From positions 587,619 to 651,618 of the forward strand of contig NZ_JACEHK010000002.1 of assembly GCF_025377685.1 (NCBI RefSeq): a stretch of DNA of 64,000 nt, read 5' to 3'. The stretch comes from Anaerobacillus sp. CMMVII (GTDB lineage: Bacteria > Bacillota > Bacilli > Bacillales > Anaerobacillaceae). The position numbers and the translations under genes are program-made. Of the stretch, positions 54,947 to 64,000 are shown one piece after another. Below the pieces are notes generated by a model that saw only the letters and a list, made by a program, of their open reading frames with translations, was not told the DNA's origin and ran no database searches. Numbering within the stretch: the stretch's first letter is position 1; the number at the start of each line of letters is the position of its first letter.

Positions 54947-55825
54947 ATGGAAGTAATTAAGCAAAATCAAATGGTCAAAAATATTCCTACTCGTTTACTA
55001 AAAAATAAATTTTTCACCGTTTTATTTTTACTAGCAACACTTACTGGATTACTAGTTTTAGCAATCCTTTTATATCGAATTTTTTCTCAAGGAATAGGTT
55101 ACATCAATTGGGATTTCTTAACGAGCTTCGCTTCAAGGCGTCCAAGCGATGCGGGAATTAAAGCAGCGATTTACGGAACGGTTTGGATGATGGGAGTAAC
55201 GGCACCAATTGCGTTTACATTAGGTGTAGGAACAGCGTTATATCTTGAAGAGTATGCAAGTAAAAATCTAGTTACGAAGATTATCCAAATGAATATTTCT
55301 AACTTAGCAGGTGTTCCATCAATTGTATTTGGTTTGTTAGGTTTAACATTGTTTGTACGTGGATTAGGGTTAGATCGCAGTGTTTTAGCAGGTGGCTTAA
55401 CGATGGCATTATTAATTTTACCAATTATCGTCGTCGCCTCTCAAGAAGCAATTCGCGCAGTACCAAAAGAATTAAAGGAAGCGTCATTTGGTATGGGTGC
55501 AACGAAATGGCAAACGATCCGTCGTGTTGTTTTACCTGTTGCGATACCGGGAATTTTGACTGGAAATATCCTTGCTCTTTCAAGAGCAATTGGTGAGACT
55601 GCACCATTAATTATGATTGGGGCATTAACGTATATTGCCTTCGTCCCTGAAAACTTAATGAGTCAGTTTACAGTTATGCCAATTCAAATTTTTAACTGGA
55701 CAGGGCGACCGCAGGAAGAATTCCAATTTGTTGCAGCAGCTGGAATTATTGTCTTGTTAGCGATGCTATTAATCATGAATTCAATTGCTGTTTTAATTCG
55801 AAATAAATTTCAGAAGCGTTATTAA
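54947..55825 (+). CDS. pstA: Phosphate ABC transporter permease PstA
   Basis: 292 residues, six membrane segments and the EAA-type loop QEAIRAVPKELKEASFGMGATKWQ (about 165-188). It pairs with PstC, three bases downstream; ribosome site GGGAGG inside the pstC end. Confidence 0.96.
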   Translation: MEVIKQNQMVKNIPTRLLKNKFFTVLFLLATLTGLLVLAILLYRIFSQGIGYINWDFLTSFASRRPSDAGIKAAIYGTVWMMGVTAPIAFTLGVGTALYLEEYASKNLVTKIIQMNISNLAGVPSIVFGLLGLTLFVRGLGLDRSVLAGGLTMALLILPIIVVASQEAIRAVPKELKEASFGMGATKWQTIRRVVLPVAIPGILTGNILALSRAIGETAPLIMIGALTYIAFVPENLMSQFTVMPIQIFNWTGRPQEEFQFVAAAGIIVLLAMLLIMNSIAVLIRNKFQKRY

Positions 55826-55844
55826 ATTTTAAGGGGGATGTTTT

Positions 55845-56666
55845 ATGAGTGTTGCAGTTCAACCTAAAATAATTCAAAAAAATAATGAAGATAAAATTGT
55901 AAAAGTAGATAAAAAGAAAGTATATGAAGTAAATCAATTAAACTTATGGTACGGGAAAGAACAAGCATTAAAGCAAATTCAACTAGACTTCTTTGAAAAT
56001 GATGTCACTGCAATTATTGGCCCTTCTGGTTGTGGGAAATCAACATTCATTAAAACTTTAAACCGCATGGTTGAAATGGTCCAAGGGGTAAAGACGTCTG
56101 GGAGTATTATCTATCAAGGAAGAGATATTTTTGATCCGAAGTTTCATGTTGAAGAACTAAGAACAAAAGTTGGAATGGTTTTTCAAAAGCCAAACCCATT
56201 CCCAAAATCAATTTATGAAAATATTGTTTATGGACCAAGAATTCACGGCATTAAAAACAAAAAGATCCTAGACCAAGTGGTAGAAAAAAGTTTACGTGGC
56301 GCTGCGCTTTGGGATGAAGTAAAAGATAGACTCCATGAAAATGCTTATAGTCTTTCAGGTGGCCAACAACAACGTTTATGTATTGCCCGTTGTCTGGCAG
56401 TGGAACCACAGGTTATCTTAATGGATGAGCCTACTAGTGCACTTGATCCGAAATCTACACTGAAAGTAGAAGAGTTAATGGAAGAGTTAAAAAAACAGTA
56501 CTCTATTATTATTGTTACTCACAATATGCAACAAGCTGCGAGAATATCAGATAAAACAAGTTTCTTCCTAAATGGAGAGGTTGTTGAGTATGACCAAACA
56601 GATCGCATTTTTTCCAATCCAAAAGACAAGCGTACAGAAGACTATATCACAGGAAGATTTGGATAA
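55845..56666 (+). CDS. pstB: Phosphate ABC transporter ATPase PstB
   Basis: 273 residues: Walker [18 protein letters not shown] (about 57), the PstB-specific [14 protein letters not shown], signature [16 protein letters not shown], and Walker [14 protein letters not shown]. An N-terminal extension of about 25 basic residues precedes the ATPase core. Confidence 0.98.
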   Translation: MSVAVQPKIIQKNNEDKIVKVDKKKVYEVNQLNLWYGKEQALKQIQLDFFENDVTAIIGPSGCGKSTFIKTLNRMVEMVQGVKTSGSIIYQGRDIFDPKFHVEELRTKVGMVFQKPNPFPKSIYENIVYGPRIHGIKNKKILDQVVEKSLRGAALWDEVKDRLHENAYSLSGGQQQRLCIARCLAVEPQVILMDEPTSALDPKSTLKVEELMEELKKQYSIIIVTHNMQQAARISDKTSFFLNGEVVEYDQTDRIFSNPKDKRTEDYITGRFG

Positions 56667-56674
56667 GGAGCGAT

Positions 56675-57337
56675 ATGACCATGCATACTAGAGAAACATT
56701 TCATTCAGGAATAGCAAGTCTAAAAGAAGCCATCGTAGCTTTAGGAAGTCAAGTTAATGTTGCTTTTAACGAATCGATGGTGGCATTTATAAATAATGAT
56801 ATAAAAAAATATGCTAGCATCCAAGAAAACGATTTACAGATCAATCAGCAAGAACTAGCAATTAATGAAAAAGCAACTTTGCTCATTGCAAGGCAACAGC
56901 CAGTTGCCTCAGATCTTCGTAAAATTATTGTGGCTTTTAAGATTTCAAGTGATTTGGAACGCATTGGTGATTTGGCTGTAGATATCTCAAAGGCTGCTCA
57001 AAGAATACCAATGAGCGAAGTAAAAATCGATACAACACTCTTATTACAGATGGCAAACAAGGCAAGTGAAATGTTATCAAGAGTACTCGTAGCTTATGAA
57101 AATGGAAACATATTAGAAGCTCAACAAATTGCTAGTGTAGATGACGAAGTTGATGAAATGTATGCTCAGTTCGTGAAGATAATCTTTAATTTTGTCATTT
57201 CTGAGCAATTAAAAATAGAGCAGGTAACCCAGCTAGCGTTTATCTCACGCTATATAGAACGAATTGCAGACTATGCAACGAACATTGCTGAGCTAATCAT
57301 CTATGAAGTGAACGGTCAGTATTTTGATTTAAACTAA
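56675..57337 (+). CDS. phoU: Phosphate-transport regulator PhoU
   Basis: 220 residues; two helical three-helix bundles with the PhoU metal motifs KIIVAFKISSDLERIGDLAVDI (about 85) and ISRYIERIADYATNIAELI (about 190). It regulates Pst activity and phosphate signalling. ATG at 56675 or 56681; the ribosome site AAGGAG at 56665 is near both. Confidence 0.96.
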   Translation: MTMHTRETFHSGIASLKEAIVALGSQVNVAFNESMVAFINNDIKKYASIQENDLQINQQELAINEKATLLIARQQPVASDLRKIIVAFKISSDLERIGDLAVDISKAAQRIPMSEVKIDTTLLLQMANKASEMLSRVLVAYENGNILEAQQIASVDDEVDEMYAQFVKIIFNFVISEQLKIEQVTQLAFISRYIERIADYATNIAELIIYEVNGQYFDLN

Positions 57338-57353
57338 ATATTCTTAGGGACCA

Positions 57354-57376
57354 GGCGATACGAACCGTGTATCGTC
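57354..57376 (+). terminator. Weak terminator of the pst operon
   Basis: GGCGATAC pairs with GTATCGTC (one G-U pair) and is followed by TTTT. The remaining 57377-57560 gap shows nothing else. Confidence 0.5.
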
Positions 57377-57566
57377 TTTTAAGTTTAATGAAAGAAATGA
57401 TACTCCCTTAAGGCATTTTCCATAATTTTGATTATCTTTACTTCCTTGTTGAGATTTAATGTTTGGTAGTGTTAAAATAAGATAAGAACATACATTCTAG
57501 TGACGACGGTATATTTATATAATTCTTTTTAGAGTCCCCTTGTACTTCAATTACAGTGGGAATTGT

Positions 57567-57575
57567 TGGTATAAT
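57567..57575 (+). promoter_or_regulatory. Extended -10 promoter of the addB-like gene
   Basis: TGGTATAAT fits TGNTATAAT, 32 bases before the start codon; no clear -35. Confidence 0.5.
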
Positions 57576-57606
57576 GAACTTATTTCCGTTATCAAGGAGG
57601 TTGCAC

Positions 57607-60551
57607 ATGCTAGTTGTAAAAACATCACCAATAACAGAGGTTGCAAATAGTGATCGACTTTTAGAGTGCTTCAACAAGCAAAAAGAAGTTGGAAAACCAA
57701 TCTATTACATATTACCTTCTAATAAATATCTTCAAGAAGCCAGAAAACGAAAAGCTGGCATCGCTTTTAAAACGTTTGATGATTTGGCTGATTTAGTTTT
57801 GAAAAAAGCAAATGTTGATTTTTTCGCTGTGTCTGAAAGCGAACGAACATTGTTTTTTCAAGAATTAATTGCTAGGGATAAAAAGCGATTTTTACAAAAT
57901 CCAGAAGAACTCCGGCACAAAGCCAAAGCATACGCCCAGACATATGGGCAGTTGAAACGTGTTGGATTAACTATTAACGATTTGCCACCACAGTTCAAGC
58001 AAATGGAAGCTGTCTTTTCGGAGTATGAGACAGAGTGGGTTACAAAACAACGTCTTCTAGATCCAGAAAACCGAATTCATAAAGCGGTATCTTTAAAAAA
58101 GCAAACCAACTTAAATCTTGGTGGGATTGTGATCGATGGCTATTTAGACTTCAGTACGCTTCAATATATGGTGATTAATTACTTCGTCTCCCTTGGATTT
58201 GATATTACTGTATATTTACCATTGCTTGAAGGAGCGGAGATTCTAGAAGAGACAAAATCCACGCTTCAAAAGATAGGCTTTCAAATTGCAGACAATGAAG
58301 TGTTATCAATACAGACGGAACCAGACATTACAGTTTCTTCCGCCACAACTATAGAAGAAGAAATCTATGGAGTTCTAGAAGAAATTGCAGAAAAAGACAA
58401 AGCATTGGTTTTTTCAGAGGTAGGATTGTTGTTAGCAGATGAAGCAAAGTATTTAGAAAGTGTAATTAAAGTTGCAAAGGAGAAACATATCCCAATAAAA
58501 CGACCTGAAAAAAAGTTGGTGAATGAATCTTTACTTTTCCAATTTATCTATCATGCATTACTAAACCACAATGGTAGATTTTCAAATAGATGGGATGCTA
58601 TAGACCTCCTAGATTCTTTACTTAGACTTCAATTTCTCCCAAGTTTTGAGTATATGACGAAAAAGAGATCGTATATTGAAACTGGATTTCTTGAGAAAGA
58701 TCTGAAAGAATACATCGATTTATTCGTTGATTTTCGAACATCCCTTCCTAAAAAGGCAAGCTTGGTATCTTATTTAACCTGGATGAGAGATTTGCTAGAA
58801 AAAAGTCAATTCCCTGTTATATGGAAAGAAAGACTACAATCTCTGACAAAGACAAACAAACTTCAACAGATTCGTTTTGAATGGAAGTCATATGATTTTC
58901 TCCTGGATTTTCTTACTAAAAAAATTGAATTGATAGATAAGCAAGGACTACAAGAGCTTGAGGTTCATTATCATATTTTTGTTGAGTGGTTAAATGATGG
59001 AATCCAAACGGGCTCAATTTATGTAGAGAGGGCTCCGAATAAAGGAGTTCAAATATTTACATTCCGCGATATAGCTTTATTTAAAGGGAAACAGATTTAT
59101 GTCATGGGGATGAATGAAGGAACATTTCCAAAGGGCCACAAGCTCAGTGGTTATTTCCAAGAAAGTGATTTAAGAAACCTACCAATCCCGTTTGCGGCAC
59201 CAACTCGAAGGTTATTTCGACAAAAAGATGATGCTTTTTTCCAGCAGTTGTTTTCATTAGCGAAAACATTGTCTTTTTCCTATGTCGTAGGTGTAGATCC
59301 GCATAACCCGCTACTCCCTTCTGGTTATTTAGAACGATGGAAGAAGCAAATTCTAGAAAGAAAGTACAGTACAGCCACTCGGTATGCCAATCGAGTATCT
59401 CGTTCAATGCAAGACTATCAGGAGAAACTTGCTTTTCATGTTGGGATAGGAAAAAAAGTGCAGAGTTTACCTAAAGAGCTAGAGAAAATGACTGCAACCC
59501 TAGACTACTTAGAGGAAGGCAAAGAAATAGTCTCCTCTCATTGGCATGAGCAGTTGCGGCGGGACAAGTTATCGGTCACAATGCTTGAAAGCTATGCGAT
59601 GTGTCCATTTAAATATGCTCTTGAGCGAATTCTAAACATTAAAGAACCTTCCGAGAAAAGGACATCAATCGATTTCAGAGATGTAGGCTCAATGCTTCAT
59701 ACGATTATAGAAAAGTTTTATAAACAACTAATGTTAGTTGGCAAACCTTTCTCTGCATTTTCAGAGGAAATGAAAGAAACGGCTGAAACGATTTTATTAG
59801 AAATCTTTGAGGAAGAATGGGCAGTTGTCGAGGGGCGTCATCTTGATTTTTCAAAGTTACAACTGTCAATCGAAAAAGAAGAATGGCAGAAAAAGCTTCG
59901 CAAATGGTGGCTTGCCGAGAAACAGCATTTTTGGGAAAATAAACAACTCCAGGGGATGCACCTATTCCGACTAGAGGAAGCAATTGAACTTGATTTAAAA
60001 ATCGATGAAACAACAACGATTACCTTGTCGGGAAAAATTGATCGAATTGATATTGATGAGAATGGCTTTGTTATATACGACTACAAATCTGGACTAGCAT
60101 CATTAAATTTTGAAAAAGAAGTTCGTCCTGGTCTTAAGCTTCAATTACCACTATATTTAGTTGCGATGGAAAACAGGTTGACAACTGGGCATTATCAGCT
60201 CGATTTATCAGGGATATTTGAAGAAACACCAGAAAAATTAACGGCTCACGGTGCATCGTATATATCATTAAGAGATCCGTTGAAACGTGCCGGAAACAGT
60301 GTTTGGCGCGAGGAACATTTCGGGAAAAACAATCCCTTTTCTGTTCATGCCAAAGCTACAAAGAAGAAACACTTGAGGCAGAAATGTTGTTAGCCAAATA
60401 TGAGTTGAAACAGCGTTTGAAGGAGCTGTGGGAGGGGAGTACTCAAAACTTTTCTGTAAAGCCACTAAAATGTATCAATAGCTGTATCTACAAATCAGTA
60501 TGTCGAGTCACCCAAGATCAAATTGAAGAAGGCGAGGGGGAGTGGAAGTGA
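57607..60551 (+). CDS. AddB-like PD-(D/E)XK nuclease subunit (one apparent frameshift)
   Basis: About 981 residues. The start at 57607 follows AAGGAGG by six bases. The C-terminal RecB-like nuclease is clear: MLHTIIEKFYKQ, GKIDRIDIDENGFVIYDYKSG and QLPLYL. A cysteine in AMCPFKYALERIL plus the three in KCINSCIYKSVC near the end have the spacing of the AddB iron-sulfur cluster. Unlike classical AddB there is no GxSGSGKT P-loop at the N-terminus, and it is about 185 residues shorter than B. subtilis AddB. The frame breaks near 60357 (CCAAAGC for CCAAAAGC). It overlaps the helicase gene after it. Confidence 0.83.
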
Positions 60552-63500
60552 ATTTTAATCCAGAGCAAGAAACAGCGATTTTCAGTGAAAAGCCACTAGT
60601 TGTTATCTCAGCTGGAGCTGGTTCAGGGAAAACTCGTGTTTTAACCGAACGGTATGTCCATCTTTGCGAACAAAAGCTTCAAGAAAAGCTCGGAAATCCC
60701 TCTTCAGCCGTTGCAGCAGCGGTAGAGGAAATCGTTGCCATTACATTTACCGAAAAAGCTGCTCGAGAGATGAAGGATCGAATTCGTGGTCGTATTGAAG
60801 AAAAACGCTCTTCTGTCGATAAACTATACCAGAAACATGAACAAGAGCTTGCCGGTCAGTTTTGGCAGGAGCAAAAGGAAGCTTTGGATGGTGCCTTAAT
60901 CACTACGTTTCATAGCTTTTGTCATAAATTGTTACATGAATACGCATTCGAAGCGGATATTACGCCCAATTTTACGGTCCTTGATGACGTTCAAGCGAAG
61001 CTTATCCAAATTGATATCTTTGAAGAAATGTATGATTCACCTGAATATCATCAAGTATGGAGACCGCTGTACAATTTTTACACGCGAAACCAACTGAGCG
61101 AATCAATCAAGGCGGTTTACGGTCAAATGAAAGAAATTATTACGTCGGTTTCCTCTATTGAGTCCTTTTTGATAGTGAGGAGATTGTTGCGATACAATTA
61201 GCCTCAATTATGGAAGAGCGTAAAAAAGCAATCGAACACTTTTATCAAAATGCTAAGCCTCTTGTCTTAGAGTTAGATGATCAGGACAAAGCCCAGAGCA
61301 AGATTATTGAACATTTTTCGTTGTTGAGCGAAAAAGGGGATTATTCTGAGACTTTATATGATGAATTAGTTGATGCCATGCCGAAGAAAGTAAGCAATGC
61401 TTGGAAAGAAAGTAATCCGCCTTTATTTGAGTTATATGATCGATTATTTAAACCATTAAAAGAAGTATGGAAGAACCTGAAAGGACCTTCAGAAGCTGAA
61501 CAGGAAGAAATTAAAGAGGTTATCAGACTTTTTGTTCACATGCTTTCAGTGTTTCATGAAAAATTTGATGCAGCCAAACGAGAACGAGCAGCTCTCGATT
61601 TCTCTGACCTACAACAAAAGGCTATTGCCCTTCTCGAAATCGAAGCGGTCCAGGTAGCTTCTCGGCAAAAATTTAAGCATATGATGATTGATGAGTTTCA
61701 AGATACAAACCAACTTCAGATGAATATGTTGAAGTTTATTCAACCTCCATATCAATTCGTAGTTGGAGATGGAAAGCAATCAATTTACCGCTTTCGAGGA
61801 GCCGATGTAAGCCTAATGAAGGAGCTGGTTGAACATTCGAAACAGGATGCGAATAGTGATTTTATCAATATGAGCACCAATTATCGAACGTGTGATAGTA
61901 TTATTCAGTTTGTAAATCAGGCTTTTGAAGAAATAATGGGAGGCGAAGAAGCAAGCTCAGACCTCTCCTATAAAATTAATTACACAACAATTAACAGTCA
62001 TCGAAACGGAGAAGAAGAACAAAAGCGTCGTGTTGAATTGATTACAATCCCTTCTCAAGAAGAAACAGAAGATGAAGAAGAATCAGATGGGCAGCTATCA
62101 GAATACGAAGTCATTGCGAACCGAATGCTTGGGCTTATGGAAGCTCAGGAAGCGATAGTGGCAGAGAAAAATACATGGCGCGGACCAATGTGGCGTGATT
62201 TTGCCATTCTCATCCAGGCTCGTACTAAGTTAACGAAACTAGAGAAAGCTTTAAAGGACAAAGGAATTCCTTATGTCGTTTATGGAGGCATTGGCTTTAT
62301 GAAAAACAAGAGGTAAGGGACATGCTATCCCTACTACAATGGTTAAATCGCCCTTGGGAACCATTGTATATATTATCATTACTAAGAAGTCCTTTATTCG
62401 GCGTTACGGTCGAAGGTTTTCTTACCATTGACCAGTGTCTTGAAGAAGAGATAAGTCTTGCTTCCTATATTTACGAAGGATTGTTTTTGCAGGATGAGAG
62501 TCTTGATGAACCTTTGAAGAGCGCATTAACAAAATTAAAAGAGTTCTATGAAAGTTGGGTTCCATATACACCACAAAAATCTATGAATGCTTATCTATAT
62601 GACCTTTTTACCGCTTCAGGCTTAAAGGCAATGTTATTACTGCAGCGAAATAACATTCAGCTAATTAAAAATGTTGAGAAATTAATTGACGTCTTAGCCC
62701 AATTTAAAACATCCTCGTTAGATGAATTATTAAAACAAATAAAACAGCTTGCAGTTTTGTCTGATAAAGAAGGAGAAGCCGAAGTTGAACTAGCTGAAGG
62801 GAATATGGTCCATATCATGACAGTTCATGCATCTAAAGGGCTAGAATTTCCGATCGTTTTCTTGCCAGACTTAGCCAAAGGTCCTCGGGGAGACACTGGG
62901 AGTATCAGGTTTGATAAGGATGTACGTCTCGCAGTGCAATACAAAAAAGAAATTGATCTCCTAAAGAAACCAGTAGAAAAATCTTCACCGGCTTTTAATG
63001 CAATCAAAGCCAGATCTAAAGATCAAGCCGTTGAAGAAGCCAAGCGACTCTTTTATGTTGCGGTTACCCGTGCGAAAGATTATTTAGTCTTATCTACGGT
63101 AGCTAAGGCAGCTAATGATTCTTGGTATGATATGCTTCTTAATGCTATGGAAGACAATGGTTTTTTACAAACGTATATAGAAGAGTGTCTAGAAGTACCA
63201 GAATACGAAAAGTGGGAAGACAGTGGTGAGGAGTATCAAGCTCCAGTGTTAAATGAGGAAAATCTAAACCAAATGAGTTTCTCAGTGTCGGAAATCATGA
63301 CGTTTATCAATGATCCTCTAAAATATTTTGATAAATATATTGTGAAAATTGAAGATCATTGGCTCGAGGAAAAAACAAATCAAGTACAAACTGGTGATAA
63401 CTATGATATCGTATCTGGGGCAACACTTGGAACAATCGTTCATCGAGCCTGTGAATTATTTGACCACGGCTACGAGCTTGACGAAGCAAAGGCAGAAGCA

Positions 63501-63986
63501 TTAGCAATCATTGATGATGAGATTGAAAAGAGTCGCTTTGAGCAAGCGATGGAAGGTTTAATGAATAATTACCGTCAGTTAGAGGAATTAAACTTAGGTA
63601 AGGCAGTTGAAAACGAATGGCCATTTACTGTTGAAATTGAGGGTGTTCAAATCATTGGTGAGATTGATAAGATTGTCGAAAAAAATGGTCTCTTCCATCT
63701 GATTGATTTAAAAACAAATAAATCGAAAGATTTGGATAAGTTAACAGATTACTATTCACCCCAGCTCTACTTATACAAAATGGCTTTTGAGAAAGAGTAC
63801 CAGCAAAAGGTAGACTGTTTGTCCTTATTTTTTATGAGAGCTGGGAAAGCCGGTTTTCGCTCGGTAGCTTTTCATCCCGACGTTGAAAAAGAAATGAGTG
63901 AAGTTATTAAAGCGATGGCAAATCTAAAACAAAACGATGCTGGAAAAAGTGAGTATATCAACTATTACAAAAAAAGTAAAAAATAA
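60548..63986 (+). CDS. AddA-like UvrD/RecB-type helicase-nuclease (two apparent frameshifts)
   Basis: About 1146 residues. Helicase motifs: Walker A SAGAGSGKTRVLTERYVHL (about 20-40), ITFTEKAAREMKDRI, FHSFCHKLLHEY, Walker B MMIDEFQDTNQLQ (about 385), GDGKQSIYRFRGAD, NYRT, MTVHASKGLEFPIVF and RLFYVAVTRAKD. The end has a RecB-like nuclease with GTIVHRACELF and GEIDKIVEKNGLFHLIDLKTNK. Start GTG at 60548 is seven bases after GGGGGA; GTG 60542 is too close. Frame breaks are near 61165 (T5 for T6) and 62297 (T3 for T4). With the AddB-like protein it should repair double-strand breaks. Confidence 0.87.
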
Positions 63987-64000
63987 ATGTTTACAACAAG

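Noticed and set aside
62280-62325. Split helicase proteins (separate genes) in the AddA-like region
   Set aside because: Helicase motifs run in normal order across the breaks, and one restored base at each joins them; no ribosome sites precede the downstream pieces.

Overview
The window is a low-GC, Gram-positive, endospore-forming Bacillaceae chromosome segment. The gene order hemAXCDBL, spoVID, ysxE, valS, folC, spoIIB, maf, radC, mreBCD, minCD, spoIVFA, spoIVFB, rplU, prp, rpmA is essentially the Bacillus subtilis order, and AGGAGG-type ribosome sites, a T-box leader and several sporulation genes agree with this. The genus cannot be fixed from sequence alone; an alkaliphilic or anaerobic relative of Bacillus is a guess.

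Layout. 1-3.7 kb: end of lonB, then lonA and ysxC (engB). 3.8-5.3 kb: two minus-strand envelope genes, a lipoprotein and a LiaI/LiaF-like membrane protein. 5.7-12.1 kb: tetrapyrrole operon hemA-hemX-hemC-hemD-hemB-hemL. 12.4-22.9 kb: a type IV pilus cluster (pilin, prepilin peptidase, three minor-pilin-like proteins, PilM, PilN, PilO with a SPOR domain, PilB, PilT, PilC) placed between hemL and spoVID. 23.2-26.4 kb: spore coat genes spoVID, an unrecognised gene, ysxE. 26.4-28.8 kb: small membrane proteins and an FtsX-type ABC transporter. 28.8-36.7 kb: T-box-controlled valS, two minus-strand genes, folC, spoIIB. 37.6-44.9 kb: aspartase, maf, radC, mreBCD, minCD. 45.1-46.5 kb: an IS256-family element. 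47.1-51.8 kb: spoIVFAB, rng, rplU-prp-rpmA. At 51.8 kb the B. subtilis order stops (spo0B and obg do not follow). 51.9-64 kb: a metallo-hydrolase, pstSCAB-phoU, and an AddB/AddA-like helicase-nuclease pair.

Intergenic space is rich in repeats. (1) At least seven spacers hold elements whose two arms are runs of degenerate 7-base units (types GTTATGA and GTTTAGA) around a core resembling GCTTCGAAGC; these look like transcribed long hairpins and are the most unusual feature here. (2) Small MITE-like elements with GGCTGTTTTCG..-type ends; two carry perfect 8-bp target duplications. One more copy is split by the IS256-family element, which made its own 8-bp duplication. (3) A GTCTAGCTCC/GGCGCTTGCGCTTTTC repeat, part of which also lies inside the valS T-box leader.

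Data quality. lonA (twice), ysxC, the LiaI-like gene, hemC, hemD, pilM, spoVID, rng, addB-like and addA-like (twice) are each broken by the apparent loss of one base, nearly always in a short homopolymer. Restoring one base gives a full-length family member each time, so these are annotated as single genes and the breaks are most likely sequencing errors.
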